A stretch of DNA of 58,255 nucleotides, taken from positions 23,285-81,539 of the forward strand of contig NZ_SOFY01000056.1 of the NCBI RefSeq assembly GCF_004402595.1, read 5' to 3'. A model generated the notes under the pieces. It did not search any database. It saw only the letters and a list, made by a program, of their open reading frames with translations, and was not told the origin of the DNA. This document shows, in pieces, positions 42,440 to 51,832 of the stretch (the first letter of the stretch is position 1; each line of letters opens with the position of its first letter). The position numbers were made by a program, and so were the translations under genes. The stretch comes from Cryobacterium shii (GTDB lineage Bacteria; Actinomycetota; Actinomycetes; Actinomycetales; Microbacteriaceae).

Positions 42440-44392
42440 ATGACAGACACAGCAATGATTTCCGCAAGCTCAACAACGACAGCGCGAATCGTCTGGGACA
42501 CGGCCGACAAGTTCCTCCGCGACGTGGTCGAGGAGGAGGACTACGGCGACTACATCCTCCCGTTCACTGTCCTGCGTCGCTTGGAAGGCATGCTGGCCGA
42601 CTCCAAGGACGAGGTCGTCCAGTTCGTGCAAGGACTCGGCGCGCTGCCGCCCCACCTCATCGACATCGCGGTCAAGGACAAGTTCGGCCTGAGCTTCTAC
42701 AACGTATCCCCGTTGGACCTAGCAACCATCGCCTCGGTCGACGACAACGTCGACAAATCCCTTCTGAGCTACGTCTCCGGGTTCTCTAACAACATCGGCG
42801 ACATCTGGACCGCCTTCGATTTTCCGAGGCGGGTCGCGACCCTGGCTTCGGCGAACCGTCTGCACGCGGTCATCAAGCACTTTTCTAACCTGGATCTGAA
42901 TCCTTCAGGCGTCGCCAACACGGCAATGGGCGACATCTTTGAGGATGTCATGTATCGGGCCTTCAACAAGAAAGGAAAGGCTGCCGGCGCTTTTTACACC
43001 CCACGCGATGCCATCCGGCTCATGGTGGACATCCTGTTCGCCGCCGACGAGGACTCTCTAGTCGGGGAGAGCACGCTGCGCTCTATCTATGATCCGACCG
43101 CGGGATCTGGCGGTATGCTGATCGTCGCTCAGGACGCCCTGCGCGATCTGAACCCGGATATCAAGGTCACGCTCTTCGGGCAGGAGCTCATGGATTCGGC
43201 CTTCGGGCTCGGCAAGGCCGACCTGGTCATTCAGGGAGGCCGCCCGGATGCCATCAGGCAGGGGAACACGCTCGTAAGCGACCTTTACGATGGCCAGACC
43301 TTCGACTACGTCCTTTCGAACCCTCCCTTTGGCAAGGACTGGTCGGCAGACCAGAAGACGGTCCGTGAACAGGCGAAGGTGCCGGACTCCCGGTTCAGTC
43401 ACGGCCTGCCGAGCACCAGCGACGGACAGATGCTGTTCCTTGCGCACTGCGCCTCAAAACTCAGTCCAGCCGACAAGAAAGGCCACGGCGGCCGCGCGGC
43501 TGTCGTCTCCAACGCCTCACCGCTGTCCAGTAGCGACAAGGGCCCGAACGCGATCCGCCAGTGGCTGCTCGAGGAGGACCTCATCGACGCGATTGTCGCG
43601 CTGCCCGCGGACATGTTTTACGGCACCGGAATCGCGACCTACGTCTGGATCCTCGACGCGAACAAGGATCTCGAACGGAAGGGAAAGATCCAGCTCATCG
43701 ACGGCTCCGGCGGATGGGAGCCGATGCGGAAGCCAATGGGCGACAAGCGCAGGGAGATGAGCAAGGATAATCGACGCGTGGTGCTCGAAGCGTATAAGGC
43801 GTTCGAGGATGCGGACTCGATGATCTCGCGCGTGATGACTCCTGAGGACCTCATGTTCCGGGACGTGCCGGTCTACAGGCAGGCTCGGTTCGCGACCCGC
43901 TTCAGCGAGCAGGCGGTCGACGAGCTCCGCAGTCGCAGTGACTTCACCGATGCGCACGTCGAGGTGCTGCGCTCTCTCGACGGCACGCCCTGGAGCGAGT
44001 TGCCGAATACGTTCCCGCAAGCTGCGGGGGTCGCTGGGCTGAAGGCTCCCCTCGGCCTCGTCGACGCTGTCATGTTGGCCTTGGCGGTGGCGGACGACTC
44101 TGCGCCTCTGGCCGTAGACCGAAAGGGCAAGCCCGTCGTTAATGACGGCTGGAAGATCACCGAGCGCGTGCCGCTGAGTGAAGACGTTGCCGAACATTTG
44201 GAGCGCGAGGTGCTGCCGTTCGCTCCGGACGCCCAATGGGACGAAAGCAAAGCCAAATATGGCACCGAGATTCCGTTCACCCGGATCTTCTTCGTGCCTA
44301 AGGAACCGCGCCCACTGGTCGATATTGATGCGGACGTGCAGATGATCATGGGTGAGCTTGCCGAGATGTTCAAGGTGGTGAGCGAAGAGTGA
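42440..44392 (+). CDS. hsdM: Type I restriction-modification methyltransferase subunit HsdM
   Basis: A 650-residue N6-adenine methyltransferase. The N-terminal HsdM helical domain (WDTADKFLRDVVEEEDYGDY) is followed by the SAM-binding motif YDPTAGSGGML (about 217) and the catalytic NPPFGKDW motif (about 294). GIATYVWILDANKDLERKGK and GDKRREMSKDNRR are typical type I segments, followed by a C-terminal tail that contacts HsdS. It methylates the recognition site to protect self DNA. It is first of three genes joined by 4-bp stop/start overlaps. Start at ATG MTDTAMISA; a GTG six bases upstream is also in frame. Confidence 0.97.
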   Translation: MTDTAMISASSTTTARIVWDTADKFLRDVVEEEDYGDYILPFTVLRRLEGMLADSKDEVVQFVQGLGALPPHLIDIAVKDKFGLSFYNVSPLDLATIASVDDNVDKSLLSYVSGFSNNIGDIWTAFDFPRRVATLASANRLHAVIKHFSNLDLNPSGVANTAMGDIFEDVMYRAFNKKGKAAGAFYTPRDAIRLMVDILFAADEDSLVGESTLRSIYDPTAGSGGMLIVAQDALRDLNPDIKVTLFGQELMDSAFGLGKADLVIQGGRPDAIRQGNTLVSDLYDGQTFDYVLSNPPFGKDWSADQKTVREQAKVPDSRFSHGLPSTSDGQMLFLAHCASKLSPADKKGHGGRAAVVSNASPLSSSDKGPNAIRQWLLEEDLIDAIVALPADMFYGTGIATYVWILDANKDLERKGKIQLIDGSGGWEPMRKPMGDKRREMSKDNRRVVLEAYKAFEDADSMISRVMTPEDLMFRDVPVYRQARFATRFSEQAVDELRSRSDFTDAHVEVLRSLDGTPWSELPNTFPQAAGVAGLKAPLGLVDAVMLALAVADDSAPLAVDRKGKPVVNDGWKITERVPLSEDVAEHLEREVLPFAPDAQWDESKAKYGTEIPFTRIFFVPKEPRPLVDIDADVQMIMGELAEMFKVVSEE

Positions 44393-45561
44393 TCAGTCAC
44401 ACAGTGCACAAGTCTGGACTTGAAAGCACGTTGTTTCCCATGGCTCCCATCGGCTCACTAGTTGTCGAACGCAGCGAGAAAGTCAGTGCGACCGATTTCC
44501 CCGCATTATCTGTAGGGAAACGTGGAGTTACTCCACAGCTTGAAGGAGTTGCCAAGACTCAAACCGATGGTGACCGTAAGCTCGTGCGAGCTGGTGATCT
44601 GGTCATCAATTCTCGCTCTGACCGCCGTGGGGCTGCGGGCCTAGCGAGGCAAGACGGAAGTGTCTCGCTGGTTTACTCTGTCATGACGCCGAAACCTGGA
44701 GTTCTGCTTGCTGAGTACGGGCATCACCTCCTGAGGAGTACTGCCTTCCAAGAAGAGTTCTTCCGTTGGGGTACGGGGATTGTCGATGATCTATGGTCAA
44801 CAAATTTCACAAGGATGTCTCGCATACACATTCCTCTGCCACCACCAGGAGTACAGCGCTCAATCGCGGATCACCTCGACCAGGTCGATGCGATGATCGG
44901 CAAGCTTGACGATCTCACCGAGCAGTTGACCGCACACCGTAGGACGAATCTCGTCACCCTAGGTCGCCAGCTCGTCGCACCTGGCGAGCGGACGCGAGTC
45001 GGCTTGCTATTGACAAAACAGTCCCTCGACGCACGCCCGGGCGATGGTGTCGTGACCGCGTTCAGGGACGGACAGGTGACGCTTCGTTCTCGTCGGCGCG
45101 AAGAGGGTTTCACCATGTCATTCATTGAGGCTGGGTACCAAGGAGTCGAACCGGGGGACTTCGTGTTTCACGGACTCGACGGTTTCGCCGGAGCGGTGGG
45201 GGTCTCGGAAGACAGGGGGAAAGTCAGTCCTGTGTACCACGTGTGCAATGCGACACCCTTGGCGTCGGAGAGGTTCATGGCATGGGCGCTCAGAGCGTTG
45301 GCTGCCAACGGATTCCTTGAGGCCTACGCTTCCTCCGTGCGGCAACGGTCAGTTGACTTCCGAAACTGGACGACATTTGCCGGGCTGCCGATCACATACT
45401 TGCCACTGGACGAACAGCAACGCATCGCTAACCACCTCGACGAGGTCTTCGGCAAAATCAACGCCATGCTGGCGAGTGTCGCCAAGCTAAAAGAGCTTCT
45501 CGTTGAGCGGAGTTCCGCGTTCATCACCGCTGTTGTTACAGGGAAGAAGGAAGTCGCATGA
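44389..45561 (+). CDS. hsdS: Type I restriction-modification specificity subunit HsdS
   Basis: A 390-residue HsdS with two target-recognition domains separated and followed by conserved coiled-coil spacers. TRD1 spans about residues 10-155; the central repeat is RSIADHLDQVDAMIGKLDDL; TRD2 spans about 200-345; the distal repeat is RIANHLDEVFGKINAMLASV. The DNA sequence recognised cannot be read from the TRDs. The GTG start overlaps the hsdM stop (GTGA) and its end overlaps the hsdR start (ATGA), indicating tight coupling. Confidence 0.95.
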   Translation: MISHTVHKSGLESTLFPMAPIGSLVVERSEKVSATDFPALSVGKRGVTPQLEGVAKTQTDGDRKLVRAGDLVINSRSDRRGAAGLARQDGSVSLVYSVMTPKPGVLLAEYGHHLLRSTAFQEEFFRWGTGIVDDLWSTNFTRMSRIHIPLPPPGVQRSIADHLDQVDAMIGKLDDLTEQLTAHRRTNLVTLGRQLVAPGERTRVGLLLTKQSLDARPGDGVVTAFRDGQVTLRSRRREEGFTMSFIEAGYQGVEPGDFVFHGLDGFAGAVGVSEDRGKVSPVYHVCNATPLASERFMAWALRALAANGFLEAYASSVRQRSVDFRNWTTFAGLPITYLPLDEQQRIANHLDEVFGKINAMLASVAKLKELLVERSSAFITAVVTGKKEVA

Positions 45562-48500
45562 GCCACGCGCAGTTGATGGAGTTGGAGTTTGAGACCAACC
45601 TCTGTGACGAGCTCTCCGGACGAGGCTGGCTCTACGAGAATTTCGGAAAACCGACTGGCTGGGACGCAGGCTTGGCGATGATCCCCAGCGACGTGCTTGC
45701 CTGGCTGAGCACCCAGTACCCCGACGAATTCGTCAAGGCGGTGCCTGACGACCTCGTCAACGGTGCCAAGGACGCCTCCGAGCGCAAGCTCCTCCAGCAC
45801 CTCACCAGGGAGCTTGCGAAGGCGACAAGGACGGACACTACGACGGGCCACCCCGTTGGCGGTCTGTTGGGCGTGCTTCGGCGCGGCTTCAGCTACGCCC
45901 AGGTCGGGCGGCCCACCGCCAAGTTCGGGCCGATGATGACGTTCCCCCCGGCCAACCCGAGCCTCACCGAGGTGCTTGAGGCATCCGGCGCCGTTCGCCT
46001 TCGCATCCTTCGCCAAGTGCGTTTCGACACCGAGACCAACGACTCCATCGACGTCGTTCTGACCGCAAATGGCATCCCCGTAGTGACGATGGAACTGAAG
46101 ACCGATAACACCCAAACGGTCAACCACGCCATCCGCCAGTACAAACAGGACCGCAAGCCCGGCAAGACCCGAGCGCTGCTAGGAGCCGGCCGTGTGTTGG
46201 TCCACTTCGCCGTATCCAACGACCTCGTGTTCATGACCACGAAACTCCAAGGCGAGGACACTGTTTTCCTGCCGTTCAACCGAGGCAACGACGGGCACGA
46301 GGGCAACCCGCCGTCCGACGGCTCCTCAACGAACTACCTCTGGAGAGACATCCTGGCCCGCCCGACCTTCATGCGCATCCTCAAGGACTTTGCGCTCTGG
46401 GAGCCGAGCAAGACCGGCAAGAAGGGCGAGGGGCGGCTCATCTTCCCGCGCTTCCACCAGCTGCGGGCCGTTGAGCGAGTGGTCAACGACATCGAGGTCA
46501 ACGGCCCCGGTGGGCGCTACCTGATCTGGCACTCCGCGGGTTCCGGCAAGACAAAGACCATCGCATGGCTGAGTCACCGCCTCATCCGCCACATGAGTGC
46601 TGGCTCAAAGTCGACCTTCGATTCGGTGATCGTAGTCACTGATCGGACAGTGCTGGACGAAAACATCCGCGATGACATGAATCTGGTCCAGTCCAGCAAG
46701 GGTCTCGTGTTCACGGTCGGCGAGAAGTCCGGCGCGAAGTCTCCGCAGTTGAAGAAGGCCCTAGTTGAGGGCGACCACATCATCACCTGCACCTTGCAGA
46801 CTTTCCCCGAGGTGATGAAGCTGATCGAAGATACCAGCGAGCTGCGAGGCAGGCGCTGGGCGGTCATCGCGGACGAGGCGCACTCGTCCCAGTCAGGCTC
46901 CACGGCGCGTGACCTTAAGGCGCTACTGGTCGATGTGGACCTCGGCGACGAGGAGGACATCAGCGCCGACGACCTGTTGCGGGCTAAGGACTCGGCCATC
47001 GCAGCGTCCAGCAACATCACGTTCGTCGCCCTGACTGCGACACCGAAAGGTAAGACGCTGCGGCTATTCGGCACCGAGCGCGACGGTAAGTGGGAAGCCT
47101 TCGACACCTACACCATGGCCCAGGCCATCGAGGAAGGCTTCATCCTGGACGTGCTGTCTAACTACTCGACCTACGATATGTTCCTCCGCGTCAAGAACAA
47201 ATTGACTGAAGAAGCAGAGATCCAGGTGCGTACCGGTGAAGCGGTGACCAACATCGTCCGCTTCGCTCGGCTGCACCCGACCGCGATCGCCCAGAAAGTA
47301 AGGGTCGTGGTCGAGCACTTCCGACGAAACGTCATGCACGTTCTGGACGGCACCGCGAAGGCGATGGTCGTCACCACCACGCGCATCGAGGCATACCACT
47401 GGTCGATGAAGATGAACGAGTACATTGCGTCCCAGGGATACACCGACATGCGCACCCTCGTCGCGTTCTCAGGCACGCTCACCCCCGATGGGACGGACGG
47501 TGTGACCGAGGTGGGGCTGAACCAGCGCAGTGACACAGCCAAGGCATTTCGCGAAGAAGGTGAGTACCGCGTGCTCATCGTCGCGAACAAGTTCCAGACT
47601 GGCTTCGATGAGCCGCGCCTGGTGGCGATGTACGTCGACAAGAAGCTCTCTGGCGTCGCCACCGTCCAGACGCTCTCGCGCCTCAACCGCACCTATCCCG
47701 GCAAGCCCGCGCCGATGGTGGTGGACTTCCGAAACTCCCCTCAGAACATTCAGGACGACTTCAAGATCTACTACTCGGATGCCCACGTGACCGGAGACGT
47801 GGACCCCAACGTGATCTACACCATCTCTGACCGTTTGGACACCGCTGGCCTCTACAGCAGCGACGAGATGGTCGCAGTCGCGAAGGCATATTTGGAGAGC
47901 GAGAATGGCGAGGTGCTGGCAAAGACCCTCGGTCCCATCAAGGATCGTTGGAATGGACAGTGGAAGCAGGCCAACCTCAAGAAGGACAAGGCTAAACGTG
48001 AGGAACTGGAGAGCTTCCGGGCTGACGTGATCGGCTACAGGAACGCTTGGCAGTTCCTCAGCCAGATCGTCGACTACCAGGATCTGGACCTCCATCGCCG
48101 GGCCATCCTGACGACATTGTTGGCACGAAACTTGCACGTTGACGATCGCCAATATGACGACAGTTACCTAGAGGGTGTCCAGCTCTCTGGATTGAAGTTC
48201 ATGCCTTCCGCAATCAACGCGGATCATTCGTTGACCGAGGGCAGCAGCGAAGGGATTAATCTGCCTGTGTTCGAGGGCGAACACAAGTCTGAGGGTGCTC
48301 CGAGTCGGGGTCCTCTCGATGAGGCGATCGAGCGCGTGAACGAGATGTTCCAGGCTAAGGGCGTCGATGTCAGCACAGCGAGCGTTGCTGGCTTCCTCAC
48401 CACCTTCTGGGGATTCTTGGACGCCAACGCTGAAGCCGTCGCGATGGCTAAGAATAACTCCGTCGCACAACTCAAGGCGTCTGAGGGCTTTGGGGGAGCC

Positions 48501-48668
48501 GTTGGGCTGGCAGTGCTCAAGACTTTCCAGGAGACGCAGGAGATCCAGTCGTATATGACAGATCCTGGGTTCTTGGCGGAAGTTACGGAGGTCAGCGCCG
48601 ACGCCCTTCACGCGCAGCACAATGCAGCGCCCTCGTCCGACCCTGCCGTGGATTACTTATTGGCATGA
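45558..48668 (+). CDS. hsdR: Type I restriction endonuclease subunit HsdR
   Basis: A 1036-residue protein. An N-terminal PD-(D/E)xK nuclease is seen as SIDVVLTANGIPVVTMELKT (about 163-181), the SF2 translocase has Walker A HSAGSGKTKT (about 325-334) and the DEAH box IADEAHSSQSG (about 437), and the second RecA-like domain includes VANKFQTGFDEPRLVAMYVD. The C-terminal helical part binds the methylase. It cleaves unmodified DNA after ATP-driven translocation. All key motifs are intact, so the R-M system should be functional. Confidence 0.97.
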   Translation: MSHAQLMELEFETNLCDELSGRGWLYENFGKPTGWDAGLAMIPSDVLAWLSTQYPDEFVKAVPDDLVNGAKDASERKLLQHLTRELAKATRTDTTTGHPVGGLLGVLRRGFSYAQVGRPTAKFGPMMTFPPANPSLTEVLEASGAVRLRILRQVRFDTETNDSIDVVLTANGIPVVTMELKTDNTQTVNHAIRQYKQDRKPGKTRALLGAGRVLVHFAVSNDLVFMTTKLQGEDTVFLPFNRGNDGHEGNPPSDGSSTNYLWRDILARPTFMRILKDFALWEPSKTGKKGEGRLIFPRFHQLRAVERVVNDIEVNGPGGRYLIWHSAGSGKTKTIAWLSHRLIRHMSAGSKSTFDSVIVVTDRTVLDENIRDDMNLVQSSKGLVFTVGEKSGAKSPQLKKALVEGDHIITCTLQTFPEVMKLIEDTSELRGRRWAVIADEAHSSQSGSTARDLKALLVDVDLGDEEDISADDLLRAKDSAIAASSNITFVALTATPKGKTLRLFGTERDGKWEAFDTYTMAQAIEEGFILDVLSNYSTYDMFLRVKNKLTEEAEIQVRTGEAVTNIVRFARLHPTAIAQKVRVVVEHFRRNVMHVLDGTAKAMVVTTTRIEAYHWSMKMNEYIASQGYTDMRTLVAFSGTLTPDGTDGVTEVGLNQRSDTAKAFREEGEYRVLIVANKFQTGFDEPRLVAMYVDKKLSGVATVQTLSRLNRTYPGKPAPMVVDFRNSPQNIQDDFKIYYSDAHVTGDVDPNVIYTISDRLDTAGLYSSDEMVAVAKAYLESENGEVLAKTLGPIKDRWNGQWKQANLKKDKAKREELESFRADVIGYRNAWQFLSQIVDYQDLDLHRRAILTTLLARNLHVDDRQYDDSYLEGVQLSGLKFMPSAINADHSLTEGSSEGINLPVFEGEHKSEGAPSRGPLDEAIERVNEMFQAKGVDVSTASVAGFLTTFWGFLDANAEAVAMAKNNSVAQLKASEGFGGAVGLAVLKTFQETQEIQSYMTDPGFLAEVTEVSADALHAQHNAAPSSDPAVDYLLA

Positions 48669-48809
48669 CGACAATTCTCCAACGGCTGTGAGTCGGGGTT
48701 GATCTATGTGCCATGCTCGACGCCAGCGCGCCCGGTCGCAGGCCACGCTTGGCGAGCACGCGGGCGGTCGTGGCGCAGGCCGACTCACAGAGCAGGGCAC
48801 GTTTGGAGC

Positions 48810-49040
48810 ATGGACCATTCTGATCAAGGCCCCGCTGCCGAGGTCCGAATTGGCGACCTGATCACGGTCTGGGACGGCACTGGTTACCGGGTCCGAGAGG
48901 TCACTCCTTCCGCCTCCAGCAAGATCATTGAGATCGAGGCAATCGTGGAAGTTGTTGCCCCTGGTGGACCTGAACTCGGTCGCCGGTTCAGGCTCCGCAA
49001 GCGAGCCGGGACGATGCTGATAGTCGAGCGTGTTGGCTGA
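48810..49040 (+). CDS. Small hypothetical protein (76 aa)
   Basis: MDHSDQGPAAEVRIGDLITV followed by WDGTGYRVREVTPSASSKII and a basic end (RRFRLRKRAGTMLIVERVG). The pattern of short beta strands suggests a small barrel. It begins 141 bp after hsdR on the same strand; the ATG is preceded by GGAG at short spacing. The upstream in-frame extension is Arg-rich and not protein-like. Family unknown. Confidence 0.5.
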   Translation: MDHSDQGPAAEVRIGDLITVWDGTGYRVREVTPSASSKIIEIEAIVEVVAPGGPELGRRFRLRKRAGTMLIVERVG

Positions 49041-49052
49041 AACGGCATGGGG

Positions 49053-50123
49053 TCACGGCCCAGGCTGACCTGGGAGATTTGCCAACGATATTCGGTGCGC
49101 AGGCCATAGCCCTGTGGGCCCGTAAGGGGCTGTGAAGATGACATCGTGATCGGCTGCCACATTGGGTGATCCGAATTGGTCGCAGATGGTCGAGAACGTC
49201 ATGCCTTCCCGGTACACCGCCTCGAGCGGAACCCCCCAAAGATGCGACAGCGTCTGAGCGTATTCCTCGAGGACGAAGCTCCCGACGAAGGCACCAGGAT
49301 CGCCTGCAATCACCAGCGCCTTGTCATCACCACCGATAATCATGTGTTTCTTGTCTTTCCAAGACACTTTCGTCATGTAGCTAAGCCGTGCGTAAACCTC
49401 CCTGAACTGCGTCGGATGCAGTTTCATCCCGCGTGCGGCGTTGAGTTGAAGCTGCTGAACACCCTCCGAGCGGCCCCAATCCTGAAGAATGCACACGACC
49501 CCGATCCTTCCCATGCGAAGGCCGATTATTGGTACGTAGATGTCATCCATGTAGTCAAAGCGTCGTCCTGGCTCGTCATCGTCCAAGCACTCGAAGAAGT
49601 GGAAGCTGGCGGGTCCGGGCCCCTCCGGCTCCCAGCTGACGAACCCACCGGCTGATTGGAGGAGAAAATGGTGGAATGAAACGCTCTGGAGCTGTGACTC
49701 TGGAACTAGACGTTCGCCAGCTTGCTCTTTTACAAACCTTGGGCGGAGGCTCTCCTTGTAGAGAAGACCGTAGTAGATCTTCCCAAGCCAGATGAAAAGG
49801 TCCCGTCGGTCCAAGGTGCTGAAAGCTTCGATGCCAGCTAAGAACGCCGCTTTGACACGAGCCTCCACTGCGCTCAGGTCGCGCCCGTTGCAGATCAGGC
49901 AACAAGGCACAGTGAGCTGGCGGTATTGAAGCAACTCGTCGTTGAGCTGATGAACAGTGCCATTCCACAGATTCAATTCGTGCAGAAGCCATTTGGGGAA
50001 CACATGTTCCACCGTGCGAAGCGGGGACCCTTCCGGGACGTGACATCCGCAGATGAAACAACGATCAGGCCCAAACTCCTGCGACCGAGCCTTCAGGAAA
50101 TGATGATGGATGTCCGTAGGCAT
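49053..50123 (-). CDS. HNH-type nuclease-like protein (356 aa)
   Basis: The N-terminus carries a zinc-HNH arrangement: CFICGCHVPEGSPLRTVEHV, FPKWLLHELN, then VPCCLICNGRDLSAVEARV. That is CxxC, the EHV.P histidine, CxxC and an Asn, as in HNH endonucleases of accessory genomes. The remaining 270 residues are unassigned and mixed alpha/beta. Converging on the hsdR end of the R-M locus, it could be a modification-dependent or accessory restriction enzyme, but only the HNH-like head is supported. Confidence 0.65.
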   Translation of the reverse strand: MPTDIHHHFLKARSQEFGPDRCFICGCHVPEGSPLRTVEHVFPKWLLHELNLWNGTVHQLNDELLQYRQLTVPCCLICNGRDLSAVEARVKAAFLAGIEAFSTLDRRDLFIWLGKIYYGLLYKESLRPRFVKEQAGERLVPESQLQSVSFHHFLLQSAGGFVSWEPEGPGPASFHFFECLDDDEPGRRFDYMDDIYVPIIGLRMGRIGVVCILQDWGRSEGVQQLQLNAARGMKLHPTQFREVYARLSYMTKVSWKDKKHMIIGGDDKALVIAGDPGAFVGSFVLEEYAQTLSHLWGVPLEAVYREGMTFSTICDQFGSPNVAADHDVIFTAPYGPTGLWPAHRISLANLPGQPGP

Positions 50124-50416
50124 TTGCCCCCCAAGTCACGCGGCCGAGATGTTGGCGACACCGAGGCGAAGTTTTAGGTCAAACCTCACGGCTCAGACTA
50201 TTCGCTCCATTCTTGCCCGGGACGACCTGGACTCGCCGACACCCGGTATGACGACTGCCCAGCTGCACACCTGTGTCGCAGAGCTTCCAACCGATTTCGA
50301 GAACGCCTCCTCCGGTTCGGCCATCGCTGTGGCGCTCCAATCGTCGTCGCCCTCTGCTGCGCCGCATCGCCGCAGTGCCAAGCCGCCTGCCGCCACCGCC
50401 ACCAGCCGCCACCGCG

Positions 50417-50767
50417 GCCTGGCTGGCCAACTCCACCGCCGACGGCCAGATCCTCGCGTTCTGGCAAGCCTTCGCTGAGCTGTTCGCCTGTGACTTCTTG
50501 CCCGTCGATTTCCTGCACGCGCTCTACGCAGACTGGATGAGCCAGGAGTTCCCCACGGACACGCCTCTCTTGAAGAAGGCGTTCACCCGGCGCATCAAGA
50601 CGGTCGCCACGGCGTCCGGCGAGTGGCTCTACACACGCTCGCGCCCCGGCTCGATGATGGACGCACCGGAGCCGCTCACGGCCCGTGCGCACGGCTGGGC
50701 CCGGGACAGATCCGAGAAGCCACAGTATGGCTTGCGCCGGAGCAAGTCCGCGACGATTACCCGCTGA
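50417..50767 (+). pseudogene. Phage/plasmid primase-helicase C-terminal remnant
   Basis: Reads WLANSTADGQILAFWQAFAE, LPVDFLHALYADWMSQEF, TPLLKKAFTRRIKTVATASG. The pattern DFLHALYADWM...P..KKAFTRRI matches the winged-helix end of D5/P4-type primase-helicases (LY..W.......L..R.F...L). No ATPase domain is present upstream; the preceding 150 bases are low-complexity Pro/Arg. It is best seen as a truncated remnant of a replication gene from a mobile element. Confidence 0.5.
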
Positions 50768-51007
50768 GTGCGCGGCAGCTGCCAGACTCTGTGGTTCCTG
50801 CCCGAAGCGCCCTGCTTGTTCATAGAATTAATAAAGATTAATAGAAGTTAAGAGCCGTGCCTGAGCCGTTCGACCACGCCTTCCTCAAGCGCCGGCACCT
50901 GTTGGGCACAGAGAACAGAACGCTGCACCGCACCCAAACCAAGTTGCCTGATAAAGTTATCAGCGTGGAGCATAAATGCGACAGCAAGCGGGCTATGTAG
51001 CGTTCTC

Positions 51008-51041
51008 GCAACATATCGAGATATAGTTGCGTATATGCAAC
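51008..51041. promoter_or_regulatory. Candidate operator, GCAAC/GTTGC units at the antitoxin start
   Basis: Three alternating half-sites GCAAC (51008), GTTGC (51026) and GCAAC (51037) surround and overlap the ATG at 51035, forming two overlapping inverted repeats. The placement on the translation start suggests autoregulation by the HTH antitoxin-like protein. Confidence 0.5.
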
Positions 51042-51829
51042 GCATCATCGACCAGATCATCGAGGGGTCCGGGCTGTCCAAGTCCGCCCTCGCGGCGCGG
51101 TCTGGGCTCGCGAGGTCGACGCAGTACCGGATACGCGATGGCCTCGTCGACCCAGCCATTGGCACCGTCCGCGAGCTTGCCCTGGCCGCAGGCTTTGAGC
51201 TCGTGCTCTCCCTGGCGCCGCTGTCAGACCCGGATGCGGCACGGGCAGCTCGGGTGATCCTTGATCCGCTGTACGAGGCTTCATACCTTCTGACCACAGG
51301 GACGACCGGAGAGGCGAAGAAAGTCGACGAATGGGTCGAGCGTCTTCGCCGGTGGGTGCCAGACGGCAACCCGGTGGACATCGTTTCGCAGGCCGGGCAG
51401 AGCTCGAGCCTGCTGCACCGACCCGGCACTGTGTTTCTGCGCGGCCACGTTACTGAGCTCAAGCTCGCCTCGGCTGGCGACTTCTCCCAGCAAGAATGGC
51501 TGATTTCCGGCGCTGCTGTCATCGACCGAATCGGCGTGCCGGATGACGAGGGGGCCCTGTACGGCGGTGCTCTGCCAGGCACCAGTGCCTGCCCGTACAT
51601 CGTGCACACCGCAGATACTCACCGCTTCGCGCGACTCCTGGACAACATGGAGACGGTTCGCCCCAACAAGGCGAACGTCATCATCGCCGAGTACACCGCC
51701 GGCGTCGAGGTCGACTCGTGGGAGGACGGCAAGATCAAGCTCGCGGCTCCGATCCAGGGTCTGCTCGACGCCTTCGGCATCAGAGGCGCCCTCGGAATAG
51801 CCGCAGAGCGCATCGCCCGGAGCTGGTGA
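51035..51829 (+). CDS. HTH antitoxin-like protein (AbiEi-like C-terminus), partner of Fic
   Basis: A 264-residue protein. N-terminal XRE-like HTH: SGLSKSALAARSGLARSTQY, RIRDGLVDPAIGTVRELALA. The middle holds LYEASYLLTTGT and a beta-rich segment RPGTVFLRGHVTELKLASAG. The end, SWEDGKIKLAAPIQGLLDAF, resembles the aspIQ..LD segment of AbiEi-type antitoxins. It sits 4 bp ahead of a Fic-domain gene, the usual antitoxin-toxin order. Its promoter carries GCAAC/GTTGC dyads. The antitoxin role is inferred from context. Confidence 0.7.
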   Translation: MQRIIDQIIEGSGLSKSALAARSGLARSTQYRIRDGLVDPAIGTVRELALAAGFELVLSLAPLSDPDAARAARVILDPLYEASYLLTTGTTGEAKKVDEWVERLRRWVPDGNPVDIVSQAGQSSSLLHRPGTVFLRGHVTELKLASAGDFSQQEWLISGAAVIDRIGVPDDEGALYGGALPGTSACPYIVHTADTHRFARLLDNMETVRPNKANVIIAEYTAGVEVDSWEDGKIKLAAPIQGLLDAFGIRGALGIAAERIARSW

Positions 51830-51832
51830 AGC

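Noticed and set aside
43517..44236. 239-codon minus-strand open frame within hsdM
   Set aside because: Antisense shadow of the methyltransferase gene; Arg/His/Val-rich without domain signals.
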